Part shown: positions 22,930 through 36,265 of the stretch, piece by piece
Numbering within the stretch: the stretch's first letter is position 1
Layout: every line of letters begins with the position of its first letter
Origin: Brugia malayi
Lineage: Eukaryota; Nematoda; Chromadorea; Rhabditida; Onchocercidae
NCBI RefSeq assembly: GCF_000002995.4
Contig: NW_025062479.1
Span: 2,687,721 to 2,751,720, forward strand
Length of the DNA stretch: 64,000 bases
Direction of reading: 5' to 3'
Notes under the pieces: generated by a model
Databases searched by the model: none
What the model saw: the letters and a program-made list of their open reading frames with translations, nothing else
Told to the model about the DNA's origin: nothing
Translations under genes and position numbers: made by a program

Positions 22930-23303
22930 TCAATCATTTCTTTCTTCTTTTGGATTAAACACTTTATTTTTCTTTAAAAATTGGGCTACTTCTTTTGCTA
23001 AGAAAGCGCCAAATCCAATTGATGAAGTTGTAACAACAATCAACTATAATAAATTTCATTTGTTAAAAGTAATAAAAAAAGAACAAACTCAGACAGTTAT
23101 AAATATATCATAAGCTGTGGAAATTTTGATGAAGAATTGATTAACTATTTAGATGATAAACAGACCTTAAATGCACCAAATGATAGAGTGTATGGCATTG
23201 GATCAACTGCTGAGCTTTCTAAATTGTTAGAATTAGATGACGGTGATGATCGACCGATAAGTTGAATGCGTAATTTTGTCAACAATATACCTAATTTGTT
23301 CAT
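22930..23303 (-). CDS. SMDT1: EMRE-like essential regulator of the mitochondrial calcium uniporter (divergent)
   Basis: Two exons, 23303-23166 and 23043-22930, coding 83 residues. The N-terminus (MNKLGILLTKLRIQL) is basic and free of acids, typical of a mitochondrial presequence. A Pro-x-x-Leu-Ser-Phe-Gly segment then leads into one transmembrane helix (LIVVTTSSIGFGAFLA) and a KEVAQFLKKNKVFNP end, which lines up with the EMRE core SFG...GTxISKNFAALLEE.DIFVP. EMRE is a single-pass inner-membrane protein that opens the MCU pore and binds the MICU gatekeepers. Here the conserved serine of the helix GxxxS motif is alanine, and the usual poly-aspartate tail is replaced by KEERND. A TTTTCAG acceptor 22 bases before the ATG suggests trans-splicing. 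The assignment depends on a short alignment and could be wrong. Confidence 0.62.
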
Positions 23304-23368
23304 TAGACAGTACTGAATTGAAAACCTGAAAACATATATTCATTAAGATATGTTGATAATATAAAAGA

Positions 23369-23371
<3 letters not shown>

Positions 23372-23404
<33 letters not shown>
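23372..23404. repeat. Poly(A) tract, 33 bases
   Basis: Uninterrupted run of 33 A on the plus strand, among the longest homopolymers in the window. Length is likely polymorphic or subject to sequencing error. Confidence 0.85.
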
Positions 23405-23405
<1 letters not shown>

Positions 23406-23416
23406 GAAATTCAAAC

Positions 23417-23665
23417 TTAATACAACGTATTATAGAAGTTTGGAAACATTAAAAGCATAATGAAGTATACTGCCTTAAATAACCTTCGTAAGAAATTACC
23501 GATTACAAACAATTCGAATTTCCGATAAACTAACACATAAACTGATTGTGATATAATTAAATAACCGATTTTATAAAGTCCTTCTGAGGACTTATATGTA
23601 ATTGTTATCTCACGTACAGTTACGTCTTCAGCGTCTTCAAGTGAAACTATTTTGCATTGAATTAT
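23417..23665 (-). other. Open stretch with coding-like character, unassigned
   Basis: The minus strand is open for 83 codons here and reads as plausible protein at first (EDAEDVTVREITITYKSSEG), then hydrophobic. A GTTATT donor after ...NFLR would join it in frame to the EMRE-like exon, extending that protein N-terminally, but the downstream ATG with its presequence is a better start. A second open stretch without ATG lies at 23968-24165 and ends at a strong GTAAGTGT donor. The phases of the two do not fit each other. Either may be a leftover exon or chance. Confidence 0.25.
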
Positions 23666-24269
23666 TCAATAATCTGGACAATATCAGAATAAAAAATTAT
23701 CATAATTAACTTGGAAAAATAAAATATGAGCATGATGAATTGAATTTTGTATAACTGAATGAACTAATTGATTAAATTAACAAAATTAGTATACTTTTTA
23801 ATAAATGAGAAAAATATTTCAACTAATTTTAATTATCCCATTGATAGAAAATAAATATGTAACAATTAAATAAATAAATAAACATAAATATCTGTTTGTT
23901 TATTTATTTATTCTTTTCTATTTTTCTTTATATCAGTGAAAAGGAAAGATAATTGAAAAGACACTTACTAATCCTTAAGGTAACTCTCAATATTACTTTT
24001 AATACAAAATTCGAACACTGAAATGCTAAAATTGCGAATCCTTTGCATCTGATAGACCAAATCGGAGGTTGGATGCAATATGGATAATAAATAATCTAAT
24101 CTTTTCCATATCGCTTTCCTTCCTTCGTTTCTTACTCTTTCCTTACTGTCACTTTGTTTACCCAAAATTTTATGATTTCTTCATCACGAAGAAGATAGAA
24201 AAATTCAATACTAAACTCAATCAAGATCTCGATATTGAACTCATGCAAAAAGGATTGCAAAACTTTTAG

Positions 24270-26624
24270 CATAGAGCGATCACTGACCGTGAAAATGCAA
24301 TAAATTAATAATATCAGTAATGAGAATTAACGGGTAATTAATCACAAAAAGTGTTTCGAATTCTACAAATTAGAACAAGAATATTTTTGTACAGTATTAA
24401 TTTCTCGAAAGAAGAGAAATGCACAATGTAACAAATAAAAAGTTTCAGTGAATGAAAATAAGAGAAGTGCAAATGTAACTTCATTACCAATTTGATTTAA
24501 AAAAAAAAAAATTTTACCGATAATTAAATTTGAAAAAGCAATCAAATAAAAAAGAAAAAAAAAAAAAAAAAACGCCAGAAGAAGAACAAATTTTAATAAG
24601 ATGGGATACTAAAAACTATTCTTCAAAAAAAAAAATATATTAGGGAAAATAAATGGTAAAATGAATGATACCTATTCTCTTATGTGATCCTATTGTATTA
24701 CCTGTTGTATCTCTGTTGCTTAACAGTGTTTTTTCATTTGGATGAAAATTTCTTATATATTTATCTTAATAAGTTATCAGTTCATTTTTTTGCATAATAT
24801 TAGGTGAAAAAATTTATGCAACGATTATCGATAAACGATTTTAAACAACAATAATTTTAATCTACGAACAACAAGAGAAAAAAAAAATGTACCATTATTA
24901 CACGCTAAAGAAAAAAAGGACAGATTCTTTTTGGTTATAATTTGATTATAGAGATAAAATTATAATTTTAAACTTGCTTAAATTAAAATAAATTAATAGT
25001 GATAGTAGTTTTGGAGTATTCAATTAAGATATATACAAAAATACCATTAAAGGAATGCTCATGAACTATGTATCCATTTGGAAATTATTTTGAAACATAA
25101 AAAAAAAAGCCAAAAACAAAAACTTGAATTTACATGATTGTAATTTAAATTAAATAGATAGAAAAGTATGGCAGAAAAAATTAAAATGTATTATGTTATA
25201 AACATATAAGCTTTGCAACTTATAATACTATTTAATCAATATGCATATATATATAGTTGAAAATAAAAAAAAAAATAAAAATTGCTTATTTGTTAGAAAT
25301 TTGGAGTGAAAGTAAACTTATGAGTTTATGCTGCAAAATTATCGATTTGTTAAATTTAAATTCAAAAAATTTGATGGAATTAATTAATAAATCACAATAT
25401 TATTGTTTAATGATAGCATTTATAATAGATAATTGAAATTAGTTTGTCATGGCTTAATCTGTTTCAAATCAAAATACTAATTTCATTGCTTTGTTCAAAA
25501 TAATCGAAATTTAATTTTAATAAAAATGAAATATTAGATTAATGAGTAAGATTTTGTAAATTATTGATAGTGTAAAAACATTTTTTTTTTTCGTTTTTTT
25601 TTTTTTTTTTTTTTTGTGATAAATAGAAATATTATAAAGATAGAATTAATTTTCAATGCATGAAATTCATTGTTATGAAATATTTTAATGGAAAAATGGA
25701 TGGTGAAAAAGTGATGGAAGCTAAGTTTTGATATTATATGATTGTTAGATATAACCGGCATTTTTTGAATTCTTTTTTTGTTCGCAAAAAATGAATTAAT
25801 AATTAATTCTAAAATTTAGTGCCAAATTATCACATTAATAATTCCATTTTTTTTTTCCTTTTTTTTTTTGCTAGATTGTAAATTAATTAGACTTTTGAAT
25901 TATGGAAGCATTGTTATGCTAATGGACATTAACATAATTAGTTAAAATTAACAAATTTTTGTTGTAAAAGAAAAAAAATTTTTTTTATTAGAATGAGTAA
26001 AATAACAGTGACAATGAATGCATTTATATTACTGACTTCGGATGTCGAAAAATTTTACATTAATTTTAATTAATTTAAGGCAATAAAATTATTCTAAAGC
26101 AAAAAATAATGTTAATACCTTTTCATGTCACTTACTTTCTACAATTATTTATAATGCCATGAGCAGGAAAAGCAGAAAAAGAGCCTAGCAACAAATGGGT
26201 CAATAGAGAAAGTGACCAAGCTAGTTTGTTCTTTGATCATTTTTTTTTCTAAAACAAAAAAAAAAAGTGAATGAGCCCATTAGCATTGTAAATTGTGTGA
26301 AGTAAATAAATGTGATCAAAATAAAGTAAATATAATTAATTTCAATCCTTTTTTTTTTGTGTTTTTACAAACAATTAAGATTTAAATGTAACTTCAATGT
26401 TTCATTTTATGTTAATCACAGTTGCATATTTCTAATCATAATGATAAAAAACATTTTCAATTTTAGTTTTGCTTCATTTTTTTTTCTTTAGTATCAATTC
26501 AATATCAAAAAAGTAATAATGTAAAAAAAAAAATTATCAATGAATTAGTTTAATAATGAATGAGTATGGTTTCATTTACTGAATTGAAATTTGAAAATAT
26601 TAAAATCCTTTAAAAAGACAACAT

Positions 26625-26686
<62 letters not shown>

Positions 26687-28005
26687 GGTCACATACACAT
26701 ACATACATAATACAACTTATTTTTGTTTCAATTACTTTGATGAAGTAAGCAATATGATTTTGTTATCGGTTTATTGTAAGTATTTAAAATTAAAAATGCT
26801 TTGCGTATATTAAGTTTATTTCTGTTTTTTTTTTCCTTTTTTTTTGATATATTTTATATAATAAAATATTTTTTATAACATTTTATATGATAAATTTTCA
26901 ATTTATGTTTACTGCAAAAAAAAAAAATATTTATGAATAGTTATGCAATTAAATTATCAAAAGTATTTGGTTTTAATCATATCAATTATACTTTGAAATG
27001 CTAACTTTAGTAAACCTTAATATCGACAAATCTAATTGTTCAGCATTCACTAAACTTTTATAAATTTCATATATATTTTTGAAGTTTAACGTAAAAATGA
27101 AAGAGAACGAAAAATGTTGCTTAATTTTATTTTTAGTTGGTAAAGTTTCCATGGATAAATTTTTTTTTTTTAATTAATTGGCTTTTTTTTCTGAAGAAAA
27201 TTATAGTCGCTAATGGTAATTATTAAATTTTTTAAAGAGATAAAACATTTTTCGATGTATTGATGTTGGTGTTTTTTTTTTTTTTTTTTTTTTGCTTCTA
27301 TTATTTATAAATTATTATAATCAACATTCAAATTTCAATTTCAGCAGTAAGATTTCAAAAATCTGTTCCTATTCAATGCGGAAATTTTGATATATAGCAA
27401 CTTCCATTTCACATACTCAACGAATAATTTTGAATAAAACTCGCAACATGTCGTAATAGAGGTGATCATTTTAACAAATTTTAAAGTTATAATTTATTAA
27501 AGTAAATAAAATTAATATACATATACCTATTCAGTTGTTATTCAGTGCAAAATTTATGCTTGGCATCCATTTGTTTAGCAATTGATTATTGATATTTTAT
27601 TTTATAAATTATCAATAAATTTTGAAAGATATTACATTGTATAATACAATAAATATAAATTCATATATATGCAAATGACATTTTTATCTAAATTAAAAAT
27701 TTGTGAATATCAGTCATTTCATTTATTCCATCTATCCGCAAAATAAAAACAAAAATTGATATCAAATTAATTGATTAATCTATTTACCCACTTGTTATTT
27801 AAAAAATCGTAATCATAAAGTGTTTGTAAATTATGAATTCCAGAAGTTTTTATGATAATTTTTAATTAATATTTTTTCTCAAGCAAAATTTTTATCACTA
27901 TACTAAATTAATTATGCAATATTACAAATTGTACAAATAAATAATTTTCTTTTTTTTTTAAACTATAATATTAGCATAAGATAAAATTGACACATTAATC
28001 AATTC
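24270..28005. other. Gene-free AT-rich region
   Basis: About 3.7 kb with no convincing exon on either strand. It is dominated by A and T runs and contains one long CA microsatellite. Confidence 0.5.
26627..26683. repeat. (CA)n microsatellite
   Basis: About 28 uninterrupted CA units, followed by GCAGGTC and further CATA-type repeats. Confidence 0.95.
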
Positions 28006-28011
28006 TTTATT
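28006..28011 (-). terminator. Polyadenylation signal of the membrane-protein gene
   Basis: TTTATT on the plus strand, AATAAA on the minus strand, 104 bases beyond the stop codon at 28115. Confidence 0.5.
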
Positions 28012-28114
28012 TTGCAAATAAAAAAAAAAAAAAAAAAAGTTATTCTTTTGCATCTGATAATAACTACTACATCTAATATTGCATCAATAAAACAAAAACG
28101 AATTGTTCATTAAA

Positions 28115-28363
28115 TTAATTTTGCGCAAAAGTGGATCCGCTAAGTCCCCAGAAAATACTTATTGCAAGCACAACAACAGCAATACCACCGGTAGCACCAA
28201 CTAGAATATAACTTGAATCTGATTCTAATAATAATGATTGCTCATTTTCACGAAGGTAATCTCTTTCGATGGTTGTTAATTCTTCTCGAATTGGATACCA
28301 ATTACCGGATAATTTATGAGTACATTCAGTATTTTCTAAACTTTCCACTGCAATAATAAGCTG

Positions 28364-28394
<31 letters not shown>

Positions 28395-30399
28395 ATTTTC
28401 TTTTCTTTCTGTTATAAATGATAATATAATTGGATAATTAATAATATTAAAATAAATTTTTTGCAGATGAAAAAGAAAAAGCACCAATTATGTTTGTTAA
28501 ATTCAGTACTCTTTTAAAGGTTGTTATTACGAAAATTCTATGTGCTATTTGTTGTATTTTATTCATTCAAATTTATACTACAAGTTTAGAAGAAAAAATA
28601 AGTTCAAAACAATACTTCATGAAGATCAACATCAGCAGACATCCAAAGATAGCCACCATTTTGTAGGAGTAAAATCAGTTGACAAACAGATGGCAATTCT
28701 GGAAGACGAGTGTATAATTCAACATACATATCAATGCTGAGTGGTAGCATAATTTCATAGAAACTATAATTAGCAATGCCATCGAATGCTCGAACGACAA
28801 GTTCATAGTGATCCATTGGACATCTGTAATTTTATTAAGTCAAAAAATGAAATTTAAAAAGAGTAAGATTAATGAAATAAACAACCTATCTTGTAGTGAA
28901 TTTATTCCCTTCAACATTTTTTGTTTTTTGATAATTATCAGGTTAAATCAATATTGATAGCTTTTTCTGTCATTAAAAAAATTTTTGTATGATAAAATCT
29001 AAATTCGATTATTGCATACAAAAATAATTTGTAACATAATTGATATTTAAAAAAAAAAAACAGAGATCATTATTTTATTAAGGAAGAAAGGAAAAATAAA
29101 TAATTGAAATTATTTTACTTTATTATGAATTAAATCAGATTGTTAATTGATCTAATGAAAGTAAATTGAATTAATGATAATTAGAATATTTTAGAAAAAG
29201 AAAAGACGATTAAATCTAAATTATTGAAAGGAAACTAACCGATTATTATCAACTATATGTAAAACTTGCTTCTGACCATAACATAATTGTGCTATATTTA
29301 TAATTGATTCCAAATGCTCCCAGGTGTTTACAATTTGTGCATTGAGTAACTCATGAGATCCGAGGAATGTAAAGAATTCTTCCTGGGAAATATATTCTTG
29401 TCAAAATTGTTGAATAGTATGTTGATGATAATTTTGTAAATAATTTCAACAATTTTATTTAGCTTTTTTTGGTGATATTTTAGTAATTTCAATAATTTTA
29501 TTCTGATAATTTGATAATTAATTTGAATAATTCGATTAAAAAAAAAATTATTTATTCTGAGAATTGATGATCTCAATTGATTTCGGTTAAATGAAAAAGA
29601 AAAAATTCTCAAATTTTTTGCTAAATCAATCATTTAAATTATTTGCAATTATTCTTTGATGAAAATTTTAATTACATACTTTATTATTTATATTACCATT
29701 ATAGAGAAACAATTGTCCATCAATAGCATAAACCAAATGAGGCTTTGAACCATTATGAATTAACTGATCGTTAAAAATAGGACTATTCCGCCGATTATCA
29801 TAAAATTGATAGGTGAAATGTTCATGCTTTGCTGTCAGATTATTCTGCTTCGAGAATTCACGAATCCATCGTGGTATCTATGAAAAAGATATGAAATTAA
29901 TAATTTTTCATAAGCCTTTTTTTTCACCCTCTCTCTTCCTCTCTCCCTTTTCTTTCTCTCTATTTTCTCTTTTTCTCTTTTCAAGGAAAAAAAAAAGGAA
30001 CAAACAAACAAACAAACAGATGAAATTAAACAAATATTAAAAATTTTTTAATACCAAATATTTTAATCCTTGATGGAGAAAAAAATTTTTAAGTATCAGC
30101 AAACATTGTCGTAATGATAATATTCATCAAATAAACATTGATAAACATTTAAAAATTACCTGTGATTGTGTAGGATAACATCGCCTAATGCAAATAAGTA
30201 TCAGAAGCCTTTCATTAAATTCCAATTTTTGCTTGATGGTGTCAACAAGACGTTGTGTTCTACGATCATATACAGCATTTTTGACATTCTTTAAAAGATG
30301 AATTTCACTTCCAAAATTTCGATCCCAAGTTTGAATTGAAACACCAATAATTGCTTTCCAAGTAACAACAATAATTAGAACATATTGCACTATGAACAT
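28115..30399 (-). CDS. Type I membrane protein with possible degenerate thioredoxin fold
   Basis: Five exons on the minus strand: 30399-30160, 29877-29680, 29382-29240, 28823-28616 and 28360-28115, coding 344 residues. Residues 1-20 are a signal peptide and YILVGATGGIAVVVLAISIF near the C-terminus is a single membrane helix followed by a short tail, so most of the protein is luminal or extracellular. I do not recognise the family. Residues 64-150 have the alternation of a thioredoxin fold: a hydrophobic strand, then a cysteine-containing turn (CIRRCYPTQ) and helix, then KPHLVYAIDGQLFLYNG and an EEFFTFLG helix, like the final strands and helix of protein disulfide isomerase domains. The CxxC catalytic pair is absent (spacing CxxxC), so any such domain is probably not a classical oxidoreductase. 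A WEHLESIINIAQ helix and a hydrophobic middle follow. The fold assignment is inference. Confidence 0.72.
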
Positions 30400-31623
30400 T
30401 TATTAATTTTGAGAACTGAAAGATATCAATGTGTTATTGAATAATCATTCTGTTATCAATTATTTATTTATATCCAATTCATTTCAATTAAATATTAATA
30501 CTAAATTCATAAAGTGAATAAATTTTGTTGATATATTTACTTACAATTTCATTTGCTATTATCAATTAACATAGTTATGGATAAATTTTTTGCTTTTAGA
30601 AATGAAAATGTTCGAGAGGAAATGAAATTAGTGATTACAAGAGAAAAGAAGAAATTATGGATAATAGTGCTTGCAATTAGTATGCATTTTTCAGCGAATT
30701 AAAAAATACGTAAGAATGAATGCTAGAAAATTAATTTTAGAATCGTTGAGAATAATAATTTTTGTTAGCAAATATCGATGGAAAAAAAGAAATCGATTAG
30801 TCATTTACTACAAAGGTTAAAGTTCATTATTATGATATGCCTTAAGTAATATAATGATTTTGAGGGTAAAAAAAATGTCTTTCCAACCCGGTTTCTTTGT
30901 TTGTTATTTTATTTTTTCACATTACATTTACTTACACTTAACTGAGATAAAGTTTAAGGTATGCAAGTACTTCATTTTTAATTTTTTTCTTTGTAAATTT
31001 ATAATACCTTAAAATTGCTTTTAAGGTTAGTTAACTAACATTTTCTGAATTGAAGTCATTAATTGAATAATTTATAAATGATAATAAAGACTTCACTTTT
31101 CATATTTATCCATAATTCGCGAATATCAAATATTTGATTATATTCTACAGTAGAAATAATAAGTAATATAATTTAGATTAGCTTTAAAGATAACGAATGA
31201 GAAGTGAAGATAATTAAGCAATATAAAGCGTATTTTTAAAACAAAAAAGATATTTACTAAAATAATTAATTATTAGTAATAAGTTAGTTTAGTGAATCAG
31301 TTTTTATAACTTTATGGGAAAAATGTTAAAATTATATAACAATTTGGTCTAATATTAAAAGTTTACTCATTAATTTGCCATGATTTTTTTGCAATAAAAT
31401 GAAATGAAGTCAGATGATTTTACAGCAAAAAAAAAAAATGAACTTTAGGGAAGAATGAAAGTATCGATTGATCAAATTTAGCAAATTTCTATCGTTTATC
31501 AAATTCTATACTTTGCTAATGATTTTAATTAACGATAAATTTTAGTAATTAAAGACAAATTGTGAAAAAAGATTTTGTGATCTCGAATGAATGAAGAAAT
31601 ATCAGCAGCTGATAGATTCATTT

Positions 31624-31740
31624 TAATCTTCTCCTTCCTTCATCTCCTGATCATTCTCCTCTTCCTCTTCCTCCTCCTCCTCTTCCTCTTTCATTTCCTG
31701 ATCCTTCACCTTCTTCTCTTCCTCCTGCATTTCTACATCT
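31624..31740. repeat. Polypyrimidine tract (GAG/GAA-rich on the minus strand)
   Basis: A CTT/CTC-rich tract of about 115 bases. The minus strand reads as a 34-codon acidic frame (glutamate run) that begins right after an in-frame stop at about 31740, so it is probably low-complexity sequence rather than an exon. Confidence 0.6.
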
Positions 31741-31820
31741 CATTCATCACTTCAAGAATGAAAATCCATTATCACTGTTCATCTTTCCCTTCATTTTAAA
31801 TTAAACAAATTTAACAATAA

Positions 31821-31872
31821 ACACACACACACATACACACATACATACACACACACACATACATACACACAT
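31821..31872. repeat. Imperfect CA/CATA repeat
   Basis: Alternating CACACA and CATACA units over about 50 bases. Confidence 0.85.
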
Positions 31873-34800
31873 AAATTGTTATTACTCGTCTTTCGTGAAC
31901 TGACAGTATACCATTCGTACAAACTAAACCAAATTAAACTAAACTAACTGACTAATTCAGTTGATCGATGGAGATGAAAAGTGGAAACTAAGAAGCTAAA
32001 TGGGATGAACACCTTTAACGATGGAAGCAACTGATCCAGCAACATTCAGTATTCATTCATTTAACATCCTCCATTCCTTCTATTCTCTCATAACCAATCC
32101 TCCGTTTTCTCTATCCTTTATATTATTCAGTATTTGAACATCAACCGTCCGGTTTTTCGCATTTCGTTGATTAGCTTTTTTCAAAAAATATATATTATAC
32201 ATATATTTGTATATGTTATATATTTCAAAAATTACTCTTTTCCCTCAATTAACCATCATTTAAACATCATATTGTATACACAATTGATAAGCTTATCGTT
32301 ATTATATCATTGATAAGTCTAAATAATATTATTATGTTATGTTTTTTTTTTTTTTTTTTTTTCAATTATTTCCTTTTAATTATTGATATGCAAAAAGGAA
32401 AAAACTTGCTAATTGTTATCATAATCATATTTTTAGAGTACAACATTCATTATTGTTTTATCCATAACATTAATCAATTAATGAAATTAATTATAATGAG
32501 ATTTTTTTTTTTTTTCTAAAGAATTGATAATTTTATATTTGCTTTAAAAAATGGTAGAATGTTCTGTCTATTTTATGATATTTCAATAGTATTCACGAGT
32601 TTCGTTTGAAGTTTACATTTCCACATTTGTTAGAAAAGTGCAAAAGAATGAGTCAAAAAAATTTTTCAAACAATAGTTTGATGGTTAGAAATGAGTCTTT
32701 CGCTCTTCCCTCATTTTCCATTTCCTGGTCTATGAGTTGCAGTATCCAAATTTTTTTTTTTTCTAAAATAATTCAATTTATTTAATTAGCAAAACGATAG
32801 GCGAAAATGAAATTAAAAATCAGAAAAAAAAAAATTTGTTTATTATCAAAAATAAGTGCTTTGTTATTAAACAGCTGAACTTTTCTTTTTTTCCTTTCAA
32901 TTAATTTCACTACAAGTTTAATTGCTTTAAATTTATTAATTTCGAAAGATTATCGGCTAATATAATGTGTAATATTATATATGAATTTTCATTAATTTAA
33001 CTTCAACTAAAATTTTACGAATATATTATCTTCTTTACACATTGAACTCCTTTGCGTACAACAATGAGGCGGAATTTAACGTTTATAATGAAATTCTCTC
33101 TATGCTAATTCCTTTCACCTGTTTTTCTTTTTCTCTTTTTTTTTTTTTTTTGTCCATTTAAAATAAATTTTCATAAATCAAACTTCCCTCTTTCCTAATC
33201 ATTAAAATTTTTTAGTATATTACACTGATGAAAATTTGAACGTCTTTGTTAAATTTTCAGCAAAATGTAATCATAATTTCTCTACTAATTTATTAGATTT
33301 TATCATCCTTCATTTTTGATCAAATATTGTTTGTCACAATTTTATTTTATAAGCTAAATAATGATAGTTCAAAAATATGAGTTTCAGATGTCATCGTTTA
33401 TCCATATTACCACCTGCTTATCATTATCAGCATCCTCATATCTATTATTCATGTATCATTTCCATCTTATTGTTATCATCATAGTTTTTTTCATCACTAT
33501 TATAATCATTTACTTATTATTATTGTTTTTTTTTTTTAATTTATTAATTATTGTTATTATTATTACTATTATTATTAATTAACATTTTCATCACCATACT
33601 GGTTGCACGTGAAAATAAGGAATATCATTTTAATATTTAATTTAATTTTTTTTTTTTTTAAATTTTTATCATTACTTGGCATAACTGTATCATAAAACTT
33701 AATTAAGGGCACATTAATTTCAAGTATTTAGTTAATATAAGCATTATTAAAGAATAATGTTTATGTTTAAATCATCTTCCAACCAGTGTTATCAATTGAT
33801 AGTTTTAAAAGATAATCTGAAACATTTTAAGAATTTTAGTTTAACAATAAAAGTTTAGAAGAAAGAAATAGGAGATAATCGATGTGACTGATCACTTAAT
33901 TAATTAATGTGTGTTAACTTTGTGTTTTTACCATGCAAAAATAGCCTTGCTAGTGACGTAGACGCGTGACACGTGATATATGATGTGTATCTTCTTTTCC
34001 ATTTACCACATTTCCGTTAACACTTTCCACGTTTTATTCATTATTTTCACAATGACTGCTTTTAGTTTTTTCTTTTTAATTTTAAATTTTAATAAAAAGA
34101 GAATTTTGCAAAAGAAGGCAATTAAGAATATATTGCAATGAAGCAATTTTTAGCTACAACTGTGGACATGTTAAAAAGTGCATTGAACTGAGAAATTTAA
34201 AAAAAATAAACGAAAAAAAAAAAATTTTTTTGCACAATTGCAGAACTAATTAAAATTATTTCGAAAGGACTCAGTTACTGTACAAGGAAAATGATACGAC
34301 ACCCGAAACGGTGAAAATTCAAAAGTTCTTTATTGAAGCTATAACACAACTAATTATCCTAATTAATTTTAATTAATGAGTTGTAATGAATGAGTAACTC
34401 ATGAAATAAAACGAACGACAGAAAAAAAAAAAAGGAAAAACATTTCCATTTCTGCTACATTATTTTGCATAACTGAACAAGAAATGTGAATTGTGAAAAA
34501 ATTGTAACATTGAGATAAATTCAAACCCAAATTTAAAAAAACATTTCAGATTTAGGGAAGGGAAAATAGAAAATTAAACATATCACATAAAAATAAGTAT
34601 TATTGGTAGCTATTTCACAAAAGAAAAAAAAAAAAAAAGAAAGGAGAAAAAACAGGAAAAAAGTGATTAGTCATAAAAAAAGAAAATAATTGAAAAATAA
34701 TTTTTTAATTTTAAAAACATTTCAGATTTAGATTGAGAATATTTACGTCAAAAATGATAAACAATTTGTAGTATTTTAATAAGATATTATAAATTGAAAG

Positions 34801-35082
34801 GGAATTATTGTGAGAGCAAAAATCAAAACTAAACTAATGAAGTTTGAGACATCAAATGAAATCTTTATTTATTAAGAATGAAGTTACACACTTTGTATAC
34901 ATACGAAGATTGAATTGATTTTTACTATCATTGAGGTGAAGTGGAAATTTAGTGAAGAAAGAAAGAATAAGGGAGGAAAACTCTTCCTTCATCTCTCTCT
35001 CTCTCCTTTTCTCCGTTATTTTTATATTTCTTTATTATGAGAGAATGTAATAATATTCGTAAAACATTTTCGATTAGTTTTG

Positions 35083-35165
35083 TCAATAATTTATCAAATT
35101 TAAATCTGATGAAAAAACATTTTATCAATAATTTATCATATTCAAATTTGATGAAAAAAAATTTC
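35083..35165. repeat. Tandem duplication of a 42-bp unit
   Basis: Copies at 35083-35124 and 35125-35165 both begin TCAATAATTTATCA and run on to a GATGAAAAAA end, with a few mismatches. Confidence 0.7.
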
Positions 35166-36217
35166 TAAACATAATCTTTTTGAAAAATAAAAAATAAAAA
35201 ATAAAAAATTGCAATCATTTTTGGTTAAATTATTATTATTATTTTTTCTTTTTTTTTTTTTCGACCTGATTAATTTCACATATGCACAAATTTTATGGAA
35301 CAATTTATGAAAAAAAAAGAATGGATAATTAATTACATAGAATTAGAATAATTTAAATTACTCATTCTCTTACGACCATTAATCAATGCATTTGTTATCA
35401 TTTTAATTGCTAAATGTATCTGCAAAAGTTATATCAGTCATTTATTGAAATGAAATAAGTAATCAAATCATTCTGATAATCATCAAAATAGCTAAATAAC
35501 ACTTATATTCGTCCTTCTAAATTTATTTTTTTCACTTTTTTTTTTATTTTAATCAAGGTTAATATCATTTATACTTATTCATTCATCAATTATTCAATTG
35601 TTTATTTGATTTTTTTATCGTTAAATTATTAGGTTATTAATTTGTATATCATCTAGCAAACAATACAATATGTATTTTTTTTTCTTTTCAAATTGCTTAA
35701 ATATGAAATAAATTATAATCTTCAGAAAATTGTATGAATCCTAAATGTTTATTTAATAATAATTTATTAGTATTTATTATTAGATTTCATGAAATTAATT
35801 AACTCTATATAATATCTAAAATAGAAGTAAATGAATTTTTTTTTCTTCTTTTTTTCATTTTTCAGTTAAATAATAAAATACAATAGACAAATAGTATTTT
35901 CTTTTCTTACTTCTCTTTTGCAAAATATTTTCAATCAATCAATAAGAGTAAGGTAAAAAATGATATGTGATAACAATTTGTAAACTTTTCAATATTTTGA
36001 ATGATAGTTGTTACAATGTAAAAAGAGAAATATTAAATGAATGTTCGAAATTCCAAAGAATCATAATTTTAATTCCATTTTTAAATTATAATTTCTCGGA
36101 GCTACAATGAATTTAAAGTGAACAAATTTGGTTGAATGGGCAAATTTAATCCAGAAAATGGGAATTATTTTATAGTGAAATGGGGAAAAAAAAAGGCGTG
36201 AATTTGCATTATCTACT

Positions 36218-36219
<2 letters not shown>

Positions 36220-36258
<39 letters not shown>
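36220..36258. repeat. (AG)n microsatellite
   Basis: About 19 AG units, ending in GGGAGAG. Confidence 0.95.

Positions 36259-36265
<7 letters not shown>

Noticed and set aside
24069..24269. Plus-strand 66-codon open frame
   Set aside because: No ATG, no splice signals, and it overlaps a slightly more coding-like frame on the other strand.
31587..31799. Leucine-rich 70-residue frame on the plus strand
   Set aside because: It is a translation of a CTT/CTC polypyrimidine tract.
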